Positions 6,775-14,977 of a stretch of 64,000 nucleotides of DNA are shown piece after piece (position 1 is the first letter of the stretch; each line of letters begins with the position of its first letter). A program made the position numbers and the translations under genes. Source of the DNA: Pelagibius sp964472095 (GTDB lineage Bacteria > Pseudomonadota > Alphaproteobacteria > Kiloniellales > Kiloniellaceae); the NCBI GenBank assembly GCA_964472095.1, contig CAYYIV010000006.1:1-64000 (forward strand), written 5' to 3'. The notes beneath the pieces were generated by a model. That model searched no databases. It was not told the origin of the DNA and worked only from the letters and a program-made list of their open reading frames with translations.

Positions 6775-7251
6775 TTAGCTGCAGAGCCCCTTGGTCACGT
6801 AGAGGCAGAGGGCATCGACCAGGCCGGCCTTGAACTCCGGGGTGATCGTCTTCCAGAGGTCCCCGAGCTGGCTTGCCAGGGCGCGTTCGACCTCGGCCCG
6901 GGCCAACTGGCCCTCGAAGGCTCTCAGACCATCGGCGCTGTAGGTGATGAGGTTTCCATCCGGTGTCGCGAAGGTGATGGTCGCGCTCTCCGCCTCCTTG
7001 CCGGAGATCCATTCGGCCACCACCGGCGGGCGGCCCTCGGCCCCCGGGTAGATGATGCGTCCAGCAGTCATGCCCGCATAGTTCGGGGGTGACCAGTTGA
7101 AGGGGCTGTAGCTGGCCTCGGTCCCCTCCGCGCGGTCGTTCATGTCGAGGGATTGCTGACCGGTCGGCCCGAAGGTGCTGCAGCCGGCGAGCAGCAGAGC
7201 GCAGGCGCAGGCTCCGAGTGCGCCATGAAGTCTGCGCGCCAAAATCCTCAT
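6775..7251 (-). CDS. Putative phage lipoprotein (last gene of the lysis-type cluster)
   Basis: The N-terminus is an Arg-rich start, a hydrophobic stretch and the lipobox LLAGCS, so the mature protein would be a lipoprotein anchored at Cys23. The rest (~135 residues) has no domain I recognise; it ends in a short amphipathic C-terminus (YVTKGLCS). Its ATG overlaps the stop of the holin-like gene as ATGA, so the two are coupled. By position it could be an outer-membrane spanin-like protein that completes lysis, but the length is large for an o-spanin and the role is inferred. Confidence 0.6.
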   Translation of the reverse strand: MRILARRLHGALGACACALLLAGCSTFGPTGQQSLDMNDRAEGTEASYSPFNWSPPNYAGMTAGRIIYPGAEGRPPVVAEWISGKEAESATITFATPDGNLITYSADGLRAFEGQLARAEVERALASQLGDLWKTITPEFKAGLVDALCLYVTKGLCS

Positions 7252-7415
7252 TGCCCCGCCCTCTTCTTGTTCGGGATGAGCCAGACGAGGCCCGTGGTCA
7301 CCAAGGTGCCGATGGCGCCGACCACTTCGGGATCGAGCGTCGTGAGGGCGGCAACAACCGTCGTGAGGGCGGTGCCAATTGCGGCCGCCGCCGCTTTGTC
7401 ATAAGCGGTAAACAT
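7248..7415 (-). CDS. Small holin-like membrane protein
   Basis: A 55-residue protein (MFTAYDKAAAAAIGTALTTV ... IPNKKRAGQ) with one long or two short hydrophobic helices and a positively charged C-terminal tail, which is holin-like in size and layout. An Ala/Thr-rich first segment and a second VGAIGTLVTTGLVWLI segment are separated by TLDPE, as in small class II holins of alphaproteobacterial prophages. It lies at the end of the virion operon and overlaps the lipoprotein gene by 4 bases. The function is inferred from these features. Confidence 0.65.
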   Translation of the reverse strand: MFTAYDKAAAAAIGTALTTVVAALTTLDPEVVGAIGTLVTTGLVWLIPNKKRAGQ

Positions 7416-7491
7416 GGTCACTCCGTTTCCTTGAGTTCTGGTAGGGGATGCAGCCGGCCGCCGAATCGACCTGCCAGCGCGTCTCGGGACG

Positions 7492-7737
7492 CTAGAGAGA
7501 CTGAGTCAGCAGAATGCCGGCGAGCAGTAGGATCACGCTGCCCTGGCCGCAGATAATCCAGCCGGTCAGCCGGCGGTGTCCCTGCTCCATCGCGACACGG
7601 GTCTCGAAGATGCGCTGGCGCAGCTCCTTCATTTCGTCGCGCGCCTCCCGCCAACGCTCGCTGCAGCGGTCTTCGTGATAGTCGATCTTTTGATTTGCAA
7701 TCGCCGCCTGCTCGCGGGCGACAAGATCCTCCGGCAT
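7492..7737 (-). CDS. Small phage protein with coiled coil and C-terminal membrane helix
   Basis: An 81-residue protein. The start MPEDLVAREQAAIANQKIDY lies one base after the stop of the upstream gene (TGA-G-ATG), which is why I prefer it to the upstream in-frame ATG at 7830. A charged helical region (EARDEMKELRQRIFETRVAM) precedes a hydrophobic segment (GQGSVILLLAGILL) at the C-terminus. This layout resembles haemolysin XhlA-type or spanin-like accessory lysis proteins. I cannot name a family. Confidence 0.6.
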   Translation of the reverse strand: MPEDLVAREQAAIANQKIDYHEDRCSERWREARDEMKELRQRIFETRVAMEQGHRRLTGWIICGQGSVILLLAGILLTQSL

Positions 7738-7738
7738 C

Positions 7739-8035
7739 TCAGGCCGCCGGATCGACAGAGGTCTCGGGATGGTGCCGCCACCCCTCGCCCATCGCGATAG
7801 GACAGGTGAGCCCGTCTGGAAAGGTGACAAGGGCCGTGAAAGAACCGTCAGGGCTCACCAGCACCTCGAAGAGAGACCCGGCACTAGTGACGCCGGCAAA
7901 GGCAGGCGTCTCGCCATGACTGGCCTCCAGGCTCTCGACCATGGCCCCCCGCGGATAGCAGAGGAGATCCAGCGCAGAGGCCGGGCCAGGCAACAAAAAA
8001 GCCGCCCCGAAGGCGGCAGCGAAAAGGTCACGCAT
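7739..8035 (-). CDS. Small exported phage-region protein of unknown function
   Basis: 98 residues with a clear Sec signal peptide (MRDLFAAAFGAAFLLPGPASA, cleavage likely after ALA-type ...PASA). The mature part contains two Cys residues (LLCYP and LTCPIAMGEGW) that could form a disulfide, and a beta-rich middle. Similar small periplasmic proteins are common in alphaproteobacterial phage regions, but I know no function. It is followed after one base by the coiled-coil membrane protein gene, so it is part of the same leftward operon. Confidence 0.6.
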   Translation of the reverse strand: MRDLFAAAFGAAFLLPGPASALDLLCYPRGAMVESLEASHGETPAFAGVTSAGSLFEVLVSPDGSFTALVTFPDGLTCPIAMGEGWRHHPETSVDPAA

Positions 8036-8152
8036 GGAAAGCTCCTATGCTTGATCGATGAGGCTCTTTCTAAAGGTACAAACTCAGGTGCAATTTCTAC
8101 TTGCGGTTAACCAAGCCCTGCGGGCAGGATTCCAACCGACGAGGAGGTCGCT

Positions 8153-8887
8153 ATGCCTGTCGAGATTGCGAGCGTGACGGTTAAGCTTCGGAGAGGCACC
8201 TTCCCGTTTCTCTACGAGGCCCGTACCCGCACCGAGATCGAGGAAATATTAACCGGGCGGGTCTATCCGAAGATTCCGTTTCTGGAAAATGTCCGTGTCG
8301 TCGTTGACGCGGGTGGTAGTTTCGGCGCGGCCGCAGTGTTCTTCGCCGATGTCTATCCGAAGGCTACCGTATTCTCTTTCGAGCCCCACCTGCAGAGCTT
8401 TGAGATTGCAGTCGCGAATACGGCCGGCATTGACACCGTACGTCTGTTCAACGTCGGGCTGCATGAGGCCGACCAGACTGCCGAGTTGTTCATCGGCGCT
8501 CAAACACATTCCACCAACTCTGTATTCGCTGGCGCACCCTACAACACTGACCAGACCGCCACCGTACAGATCCGCAAAGCTACTGACCAACTTGCAGAAA
8601 TTGGGATCAAGGACATTGATGTCTTGAAGATCGACACAGAGGGCTGCGAAGTACCGATCCTGCGCGACTTGCTCGCGGTCTATGCACCGAAGGCCGTACA
8701 CTTCGAATACCACAGCGAGCCCGATCGTCGGCAACTGGACGCGATGCTGACGCCCGACTACATCGTCTTCTCCGGCACCGCAGCAATGCCACACCTAGGT
8801 ACTATGACTTACGTTAGGAACGATGCCTTCCCTTCAGCCGCGGTGCGCGACCGCTGGGCGGTCAGTCTGCAGCGGGCGAAAGACTAG
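8153..8887 (+). CDS. FkbM-family SAM-dependent methyltransferase (rightward moron)
   Basis: A 244-residue protein with the FkbM layout: a glycine-containing SAM motif (VVVDAGGSFGAAAVFFA) in the place of the usual VGANIG, an acidic loop (TVFSFEPHLQSFEIAV), and the family signature VLKIDTEGCEVPIL at ~160-175 followed by HFEYHSE. FkbM enzymes methylate hydroxyls on sugars or small molecules. In phages they could modify surface glycans after infection. A GAGGAGG Shine-Dalgarno precedes the ATG. It runs opposite to the virion operon and its stop overlaps the end of the adhesin gene by 4 bases, as expected of an acquired moron. The substrate is unknown. Confidence 0.85.
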   Translation: MPVEIASVTVKLRRGTFPFLYEARTRTEIEEILTGRVYPKIPFLENVRVVVDAGGSFGAAAVFFADVYPKATVFSFEPHLQSFEIAVANTAGIDTVRLFNVGLHEADQTAELFIGAQTHSTNSVFAGAPYNTDQTATVQIRKATDQLAEIGIKDIDVLKIDTEGCEVPILRDLLAVYAPKAVHFEYHSEPDRRQLDAMLTPDYIVFSGTAAMPHLGTMTYVRNDAFPSAAVRDRWAVSLQRAKD

Positions 8888-9807
8888 GACCAAGCGATGT
8901 AGACATAGCCATCCTGCCCGGCGTTGCCACTGCCCGTCGTACCAGCCCCACCATTGCCAATACCACCTGGATAGTCGCTGTCCCCAGAGTTGGCGATGGC
9001 CGCCCGGTTACCGGTTGTGTTCAAGGTGCCGCTGCCAGTTACATAGCCGGAGCCGCCACCAGCACCTTTTGTCCGGCTTCCGCCGCCACCACCGTAGTAA
9101 CCTCCTCCACCGCCACCCCCGCCTGTTCCCCCGGGGACAAATCCAACTCCCCCACCGTTGCCGCCGCCCGGCGCGCCGCCGCTAGGACCGCCCCCGGTGC
9201 CAGAACCAGTCTCGCTTCCGTCGGACCCGCTACCGCCCTGCAATGCACCTCCCGTACCGCCGTTGCCGCCGGATGTGGTGACCGGAATGCCACCCGCACC
9301 TCCGCTGTCCTGCGCCCCTCCGACGCCTTCTCCAAAATTTTCCTCAGGCAAAGGCTCACCGTTTTGACCACTGTTGCCGCCACCTGCTCCTCCATCGTTG
9401 CTATCCGTATCGCCGCCGCCACCACCACCACCAGCAACTATGAGCGCATTGCCCAGTGTCACTGAACTTCGAAACGCGCCGCTGAATCCACCGCCGGCAC
9501 CGCCCTCACCCAGGTTTGAACCTCCAGCAAACCACGTACCACCGACACCACCTCGACCCACCCGGACAATCAGAGTCTCTTCTGGCGCAACAATGATTGT
9601 CGCTTGCGCAAACCCTCCTCCTCCGCCAGCACCACCAGCGGAGCCGAAACCAACTGCCAGCGCACCCGCGCCGCCGCCCGCCCCCCAGGCTTTGACGGTG
9701 ATTGAGGTTACCCCTTCCGGTACAATGAAATTGCCATCCTCTGTAAAGGCTTGCGAGCCGGACAACCCGAACGGGCCGGCGCCCGCCACAATCCCGGGAA
9801 TGAACAT
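8884..9807 (-). CDS. Glycine-rich tail adhesin-like protein
   Basis: The 307-residue protein starts MFIPGIVAGAGPFGLSGSQA; its ATG overlaps the tail fibre stop (TGATG). A beta-type N-terminal domain (ITVKAWGAGGGAGA) is followed by many GGxGG and GSGGxGG runs. Such sequences fold as polyglycine-II helix sandwiches in T-even Gp38-type phage tip adhesins. The position directly after the tail fibre gene supports a receptor-binding tip or fibre-chaperone role. The repetitive coding sequence could allow rapid variation of host specificity. The extended in-frame start at 9840 lies within the fibre gene and is less likely. Confidence 0.75.
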   Translation of the reverse strand: MFIPGIVAGAGPFGLSGSQAFTEDGNFIVPEGVTSITVKAWGAGGGAGALAVGFGSAGGAGGGGGFAQATIIVAPEETLIVRVGRGGVGGTWFAGGSNLGEGGAGGGFSGAFRSSVTLGNALIVAGGGGGGGDTDSNDGGAGGGNSGQNGEPLPEENFGEGVGGAQDSGGAGGIPVTTSGGNGGTGGALQGGSGSDGSETGSGTGGGPSGGAPGGGNGGGVGFVPGGTGGGGGGGGYYGGGGGSRTKGAGGGSGYVTGSGTLNTTGNRAAIANSGDSDYPGGIGNGGAGTTGSGNAGQDGYVYIAWS

Positions 9808-12080
9808 CACGCAGCCTCCAGATCGCCCATGAGGTCCCACTCGTTGGTCGCCACCTTCACCAAGGTCACCGTCGAGTGCTGCGCCCGCAGCGCCAGCGTC
9901 TGCGGCGTGTTCACTGTAACGCCGGAGCCTTCGGCAAGAGTGACCTTGCCGGCGCCGGCCTGGTGGACGTGGATCTTGGTGCCGACCGCGTAGGCCACCG
10001 ACGCATTGGGCGGCACTGTGGCAGTCACCGCGCTACCGCTGGTGTAGCGCACATAGCGGTCGGCATCGGCTGCGACGAAGGTGTCCGCGGTGCCGGCCGA
10101 GCTGCGAAGACCGCTGACCGAGTTGATGATGGCGCGGCCGCCCATATCGAGCGTCCCGCCGGCCAGGATGGTTACAGCGCCGCCGCCCTCGCTCCAGCGC
10201 ATGGCTTCGACGCCACCGGCACTCGCCGCGAAGATGTCAGCACCGATGCGGTAGAAGCCGCAGTTGCTGTCCACCGAAAAGGCGAAGGCCGGCGCACTCA
10301 CGCTGCCGGCCGGCGCCAGCAGCGGCACGCTCGACGCAAGACTTCCGCTGTTGAAGGTGACCCGTAGCGTGCCGCCGGCGCTCAGACCCAGGCTGTTGGT
10401 CCCGACTCGATAGAATCCCGTGTCCAGGTCTGCAACAAAAGCAATGGAGGGCTCCGCAGCTGTCCCGTCCGCTGCGGCGCTGAGGTCGCCGGCCGGCCCC
10501 TGGCTGCCCCTGGCAACCATCTCTTCCCAGAAGCTCGGTGAACTGCCGGGCGTGTTGCCCTGGTTGCCGTCCTGCAACGAGCGCCAGAAGCTGCCTTCAT
10601 AGGTGACGCCATCATTGGTGCTGTAGTTAGTGCCGGTCCCGTAGGCTCCCTGCGGCAGCACGTTGACGCCATCGGCGCCGTCAGCGCCGTCCACTCCGGG
10701 CAAGACAAGCGGATCCCAGTCGTCGGCGTCCTCGCCGGGCTGCTCCGTCGTGGCCGCGGTGGCGATCCAGGACCCGCCGAGGTGAGCGACGGCGTCACTC
10801 ACCTGGTAGGGGCCTGCCGACCAGTCGCCCCGCCACACGATCTTCGCGACGTCGGCCGCCGCAGCGCTCACGGCCGCCGCCGTGGCCGAGGCAGCCGCCG
10901 CAGAGGCAGCTGTCGCCGCATTGGTCGCAGCCGACGTCGCCGCAGAGGCCGATGAGGCAGCATTGGTCGCAGCCGCTTCGGCGTTCGTCTCTGCCGTCTC
11001 GGCCGCCACCTGTGCGGCTACCGCCTCGTTCCTGGCGGCTTCCACGGCCGTGAGGTCGCCGTACAGCGCCTCGCTGGCATTCTTCGCGGCGACGGCACCG
11101 GTCTCGGCCGCCTCTGCAAGCGACTGAGCGCTTTCCGCCGCCGACTGCGCTGCCTCGGCAGCGGCTTGCGCTGTCTCGGCAATGGTTCCGGCAGCCTGCG
11201 CTGCAGAAGCTGCTGCCGAGGCGGTCGTCGCATTCCCCAAGGCGCCGGCCGCCGAGGCGGCCGCATTGCCTTCCGAGGCTGCCGCTGAAGAGGCCGAAGA
11301 AGCTGCATTGCCCGCCGCGGCCTCTACCGCCGACTGCACCGCCTCGGCTGCCACCTGGGCCGCTTGCGCCGCTGCCTGAGCCGCCGCCGCTTCGCTAACC
11401 GCCTGATCCACATCCGCCACGTCGATGGCCAATGACCAGTTGTTCAACGCCAGATCACTCGAGAAGCTGGTGGAGATGTGCGCGACCTCGCACACGTAGA
11501 TATTGTTGCCCGGCACCACGCGCACGATGTCCAAAGCCTCGTAAGCCTTGGCCGTGGTCCAGTCGCCCTGCCAGCTGCCAATGCGCGCCCGGTTCTCCAG
11601 TCCGTCGCCGGTCGCGTTCCACGCGATGGGCTTGCCGGCACTCGGTTCCGGGAACGAGACGTCCGCCAGCGCGGTCGTCTCCTTGAACTTCACCGCGCGG
11701 CTGAGCGCCTCCCCGATCTGCTGGTCGCGCAATGCCGCCAGGTCCGCCATACCCTCGACCGCCGTGGAGGGAAAGGCGCCGCCCAGCGGCAGAGAGGTTT
11801 CCTGCCGGGGCGGCACCGCCAGTTTTACCACCAGGATCTCGCCCGTGGCGGGCGTGTGGTCGATCGGGCTGGTATGGACCGTGACGGTTCCACCACCCGG
11901 CTCCCCGGCCCCGCTCAGCTCGTACTCGCTGCCCTCAATCCAGAGGGTCTCGCTGCCATCGCCCCCCCTCAGGAGCACCCTCACATGGTCGCTATCGACA
12001 AACTTGAACCCCGTCGGAAAGTTCGTCGTCGTGCCGTCGCCGGCATAGCGGCTCTTGGCCGTGGTCGTAGAAATGGTCAT
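9807..12080 (-). CDS. Tail fibre protein with T7 Gp17-like N-terminus
   Basis: The 757-residue protein starts MTISTTTAKSRYAGDGTTTN, with the particle-binding features of T7-type fibres (TSLPLGGAFPSTAVEGMADL and then LRDQQIGEALSRAVKF). An Ala-rich region (~245-420) forms a long predicted trimeric coiled-coil shaft. Collagen-like and repeated beta segments follow (AFVADLDTGFYRVG and AFSVDSNCGFYRIG are two copies of one unit), then a C-terminal head. An AGGAG Shine-Dalgarno lies 6 bases upstream of the ATG at 12080; the longer frame to 12191 lacks one. It attaches to the tail and binds the host surface. Confidence 0.85.
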   Translation of the reverse strand: MTISTTTAKSRYAGDGTTTNFPTGFKFVDSDHVRVLLRGGDGSETLWIEGSEYELSGAGEPGGGTVTVHTSPIDHTPATGEILVVKLAVPPRQETSLPLGGAFPSTAVEGMADLAALRDQQIGEALSRAVKFKETTALADVSFPEPSAGKPIAWNATGDGLENRARIGSWQGDWTTAKAYEALDIVRVVPGNNIYVCEVAHISTSFSSDLALNNWSLAIDVADVDQAVSEAAAAQAAAQAAQVAAEAVQSAVEAAAGNAASSASSAAASEGNAAASAAGALGNATTASAAASAAQAAGTIAETAQAAAEAAQSAAESAQSLAEAAETGAVAAKNASEALYGDLTAVEAARNEAVAAQVAAETAETNAEAAATNAASSASAATSAATNAATAASAAAASATAAAVSAAAADVAKIVWRGDWSAGPYQVSDAVAHLGGSWIATAATTEQPGEDADDWDPLVLPGVDGADGADGVNVLPQGAYGTGTNYSTNDGVTYEGSFWRSLQDGNQGNTPGSSPSFWEEMVARGSQGPAGDLSAAADGTAAEPSIAFVADLDTGFYRVGTNSLGLSAGGTLRVTFNSGSLASSVPLLAPAGSVSAPAFAFSVDSNCGFYRIGADIFAASAGGVEAMRWSEGGGAVTILAGGTLDMGGRAIINSVSGLRSSAGTADTFVAADADRYVRYTSGSAVTATVPPNASVAYAVGTKIHVHQAGAGKVTLAEGSGVTVNTPQTLALRAQHSTVTLVKVATNEWDLMGDLEAA

Positions 12081-12422
12081 GGGCTGCTCCTGGCAGAAGA
12101 ACTCACGGAGGGGAATGACGGAAACGGAGGGCGGCAGGGCTTGGCCAGGCCCGCGACCCTTCGGTTCGCGGTTCGGCGCCTTGAGGATCAAATATTGAGT
12201 ACGCCGGCAATCAGCAGTGGAGTAACGCGGCCTTCAGGAGATCACCGCTGGCCGCCAACGGGAGAGCGCCCATGCTGACTGAGTGCCGCATTCGCCTGCT
12301 GCCGGACCTGCAGCGGCAGCTTCCGAATCGACGGAGTGCGCGCTTCAAGATGGCGTCGGCGCAACGACCCGTCCGGGACTGCAGAATTTGGCTGATCAAA
12401 GGGTCGAGGCTGACAGCGAGTG
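12081..12422. other. Gap between the internal virion protein and tail fibre genes
   Basis: About 340 bases with no convincing gene on either strand. Some short reading frames cross it but none has a good start or a familiar product. It may hold a promoter for the tail fibre genes. Confidence 0.4.
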
Positions 12423-14066
12423 TCAGCTTCGGGATATGTCTTCGGGCGGTACCGAACCGTCGGCAGGGCTGCTGCCTCGGGTCTGTCTGCCTTCCTGGAG
12501 GAGACGTTCCGCCGCCTCGGCAATTATGTCGGCATCGGGCGATTGGCTCCGCTGTTCTTCTTGCTGGCCGTCCACCAACCGGGCGATCTTCTGCCAGCTG
12601 ACGGTATCACTGCCGGGATCGAGCAGCAGTGTCTCTAGGGGCGACAACCCCGCTTCGGCCAGGTCGATGGCGACCTGCCCGACCTGATCGCCATACAGCC
12701 GGCCCAGTGCCTGCAGTGCCGCGCAGCGGTCCTTCGGCGCCAATTGCTGCAGTCCGGCCAGGATCTGCCCACGCTCCTCCTTGGTGAGGGCGCTCCGCAC
12801 CTCCGGCGCCAGGCCCATAGCCGCCTGCGCTGCCAGACGGGCGGCCACCGCGTCCGGCAGCAATGCAGGATCCCTCTCTGCGGCAGCAAAGGCCTCCGCC
12901 ACCGCCGGCTGGTCCATCACGTAGGCAGCGGGATTGCCGTGCCGTTCGCGCAGCATGGCCTGGCTCTGAACCCAGACTTCCTCCCGGATCTTCAGACGCT
13001 CATCGGCGTCCAGCCCGTCCGCTGTCGACGCCAGAACGGTAAGGCCCTCCTCGACTGCCGCCTCGGGGGCGTACCGCAGGCTCTGCAGTTCGGAACGAAC
13101 CCGCTGCGCACGCTCGACCAACAGCTCGGCATCAGCCATCGCGCCGGCCTCGAGTACGCGCTGCGCGCGCGCACGGAGCGCGGCCGGCACCACCTCCCCG
13201 CGTCGGGCGCGTGCCAACTGCCCCTCCACGTCGACGGCGCCTTGCGCGGCTTCGCCCTGCAGGCGCCAGGCGGTCTCCGTCATCAGGAGCCGCTTCAGCG
13301 TGGGATCCGCCAGGGCCTCGTCGTAGGCGCCGTCTTCCAGGTCCGCCAACGCCGCGACGGCCGGCTGCCCCCGCACCACCGCCGCGTAGAGACTGCGGCG
13401 GAAGGACTCGCTCTGCGCGGCAAATTGACCCTCCGACAGGGCGCCGACCTTGAAAAGGGACGCGAGCAGCGCCGTGCCTTCGGCGGCATAGCGCTCCGCC
13501 GCCTGCGGCTCGCGTACGGCCTGCCTCTCCAGAAGCCGGAGCGTCTCGCCTGTCTTCTGGTTCAGCGCTTCGACATTGCGGTTCTGCGCGCGCTGCGCCG
13601 TCCGCAGACCATGACCCTGCCGGATCGAAGCCGTCGCCTCTTTGGCCGCCGCCCGCCGTTCCGGCGGCAGGTCCTTCAGCCTGCCCTCCTCGAAGGCCGA
13701 GAGAACCTGCGAAGCCTTCCTGGCCGCTTCTTGGGGTGGGCTGCCGTCGTATTCCCAGCTGTCCACCATCTGGATGGCTGCTTCGCGCAGGTTCACCCAG
13801 TGCGCCACGATATCGGACATCGCGTCTGCAGTGGCGAGCTGGCTTTCCTTTGCCTCGGTCTTCTCCGCCTCCCAATTCTTATCTCCGGCGGCAGCGCGGG
13901 CGTCCATGCTCAACCTGTCCCCCATGTCGCCGAGCACCTCGCCGACATCGGCCAGGCCTTGCGCTGTCGCGAGGCCGAAGTCGGCGGCTCCGGCACGGAC
14001 GTTGGGCAAGCGGGTTGCAGAGGCGCCGACAGGATTCACGTCGGCCGCGGAGGGTATGCGGGGCAT
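12423..14066 (-). CDS. Putative internal virion/ejection protein (T7 Gp15-like position)
   Basis: A 547-residue, highly helical, Ala-, Glu- and Gln-rich protein with no membrane segment. It lies between the Gp14-like gene and the tail fibre gene, where T7-type phages encode internal core proteins Gp15 and Gp16 that are ejected into the cell envelope. I see no lytic transglycosylase motif in it, unlike T7 Gp16, and no second large core protein follows. The start MPRIPSAADV has a GAGG Shine-Dalgarno 7 bases upstream; two upstream ATGs (14084, 14105) are in frame. Function is inferred from position and composition. Confidence 0.65.
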   Translation of the reverse strand: MPRIPSAADVNPVGASATRLPNVRAGAADFGLATAQGLADVGEVLGDMGDRLSMDARAAAGDKNWEAEKTEAKESQLATADAMSDIVAHWVNLREAAIQMVDSWEYDGSPPQEAARKASQVLSAFEEGRLKDLPPERRAAAKEATASIRQGHGLRTAQRAQNRNVEALNQKTGETLRLLERQAVREPQAAERYAAEGTALLASLFKVGALSEGQFAAQSESFRRSLYAAVVRGQPAVAALADLEDGAYDEALADPTLKRLLMTETAWRLQGEAAQGAVDVEGQLARARRGEVVPAALRARAQRVLEAGAMADAELLVERAQRVRSELQSLRYAPEAAVEEGLTVLASTADGLDADERLKIREEVWVQSQAMLRERHGNPAAYVMDQPAVAEAFAAAERDPALLPDAVAARLAAQAAMGLAPEVRSALTKEERGQILAGLQQLAPKDRCAALQALGRLYGDQVGQVAIDLAEAGLSPLETLLLDPGSDTVSWQKIARLVDGQQEEQRSQSPDADIIAEAAERLLQEGRQTRGSSPADGSVPPEDISRS

Positions 14067-14111
14067 TGGAGACCTCGAAATCATTGGGGAATCCGCAGTC
14101 GGCAATCGCCG

Positions 14112-14558
14112 TCAGAACTCCAGGAAGTTGTCGTAGTCGGTCCGGCCGGCCCCGGTCAGCAGGGTCGAGCCGGCAGACAGGAAGGCACCGGTCCTTGCGC
14201 TCCTCGCCTGGGCACGTGACAGCGCGGCCTGTTGCCGGTAGCCATAGGCATTGGCTGCACCGCCGGCGAGGATGTCCTGGGCGCCCAGCTCGATCTCAGC
14301 GGCGGTCGCTTCGTCGACCAGAAGCGGCGACCCTTGCGACGTGACGCCGCTGCCGGCACGGCGTGCCCGGGACGTAGCGAGCAGGCGGCTGTTGCGGCGC
14401 CTGTAATCCTTGGCCTCGCGACCGGCGATCTGCCGTTCCCGCTCCGCCTGTTGCTGCGCCATCTCCGCATTGAATTCTGCGGCATTGGCCTGTGCCTGTC
14501 CGGCGGAAATGGCCGCTGCCGCGCTCAACGCCGCGCCGACCAATGTCAATGCGCCCAT
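14112..14558 (-). CDS. Gp14-like internal virion/DNA-transfer protein
   Basis: A 148-residue protein that starts MGALTLVGAALSAAAAISAG, a hydrophobic helix, followed by a long charged helix (QQQAERERQIAGREAKDYRR) and a Gly/Ala-rich tail (GAFLSAGSTLLTGAGRT). Small proteins with this layout occupy the Gp14 position in T7-type phages and take part in DNA ejection. A GAGG motif precedes the start at 14558. The gene overlaps the Gp13-like gene by 13 bases. I assign it by layout and order, not by a catalytic motif. Confidence 0.7.
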   Translation of the reverse strand: MGALTLVGAALSAAAAISAGQAQANAAEFNAEMAQQQAERERQIAGREAKDYRRRNSRLLATSRARRAGSGVTSQGSPLLVDEATAAEIELGAQDILAGGAANAYGYRQQAALSRAQARSARTGAFLSAGSTLLTGAGRTDYDNFLEF

Positions 14559-14977
14559 AGACGATACCTCGCATAGTTTTCCGTTGTGCCAGCAAACTGG
14601 AAAATGAGCTCTTCGTAGCGAAAACCGAGCCGATCCAACCACCTGTGCGCCGCAGCGAAGTCGGCATGCGCCTCCGCGCTCACCTCCTGCAGTTCATAGT
14701 GCTTGATCAGCGCGGGCAGCGCCCGCTTCACCGTGCGGTGCAGCAGCACCGGCCGCTGCCGCAGACTGTCGGATAGGAAGGCCCACGCCCGCCCCTCACC
14801 GCCCTCGACAAGCAGGCCGCCGCTCCCGATCGCACGGCCCTTTTCCACAAGGGAGAAAGCCGGGCCTGCGGGCCGATAGGCGGCGGCGAATCGTTGCATC
14901 TGCTCCTGACCGAAGACTGGCGGGTCGAGATCGGCCAGGTGTGTGGGCTCGAAGGCCACGATACGGGGCGCACCCAT
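14546..14977 (-). CDS. Gp13-like phage protein (GNAT-like fold, DUF2833)
   Basis: A 143-residue protein of the phage Gp13 family: MGAPRIVAFEPTHLADLDPP, SLVEKGRAIGSGGLLVEGGE, then AEAHADFAAAHRWLDRLGFR, the pattern of a degenerate GNAT acetyltransferase fold. In T7, Gp13 is needed for virion assembly but not found as an enzyme in the particle. The start overlaps the stop of the tail tubular protein B gene (TGATG), so the two are coupled. A second, rightward paralogue lies at 21842. Confidence 0.8.
   Translation of the reverse strand: MGAPRIVAFEPTHLADLDPPVFGQEQMQRFAAAYRPAGPAFSLVEKGRAIGSGGLLVEGGEGRAWAFLSDSLRQRPVLLHRTVKRALPALIKHYELQEVSAEAHADFAAAHRWLDRLGFRYEELIFQFAGTTENYARYRLWAH

Noticed and set aside
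7870..7925. TPAFAGVT-like peptide in the 7739-8035 product, reminiscent of translated REP elements
   Set aside because: The protein aligns as a continuous exported domain through this stretch, and the DNA here is not a palindromic repeat, so it is probably coincidence.
10860..11400. Rightward Ala-rich reading frames in the tail fibre region
   Set aside because: They are the reverse complement of the Ala/Glu-rich coiled-coil shaft of the leftward fibre gene.
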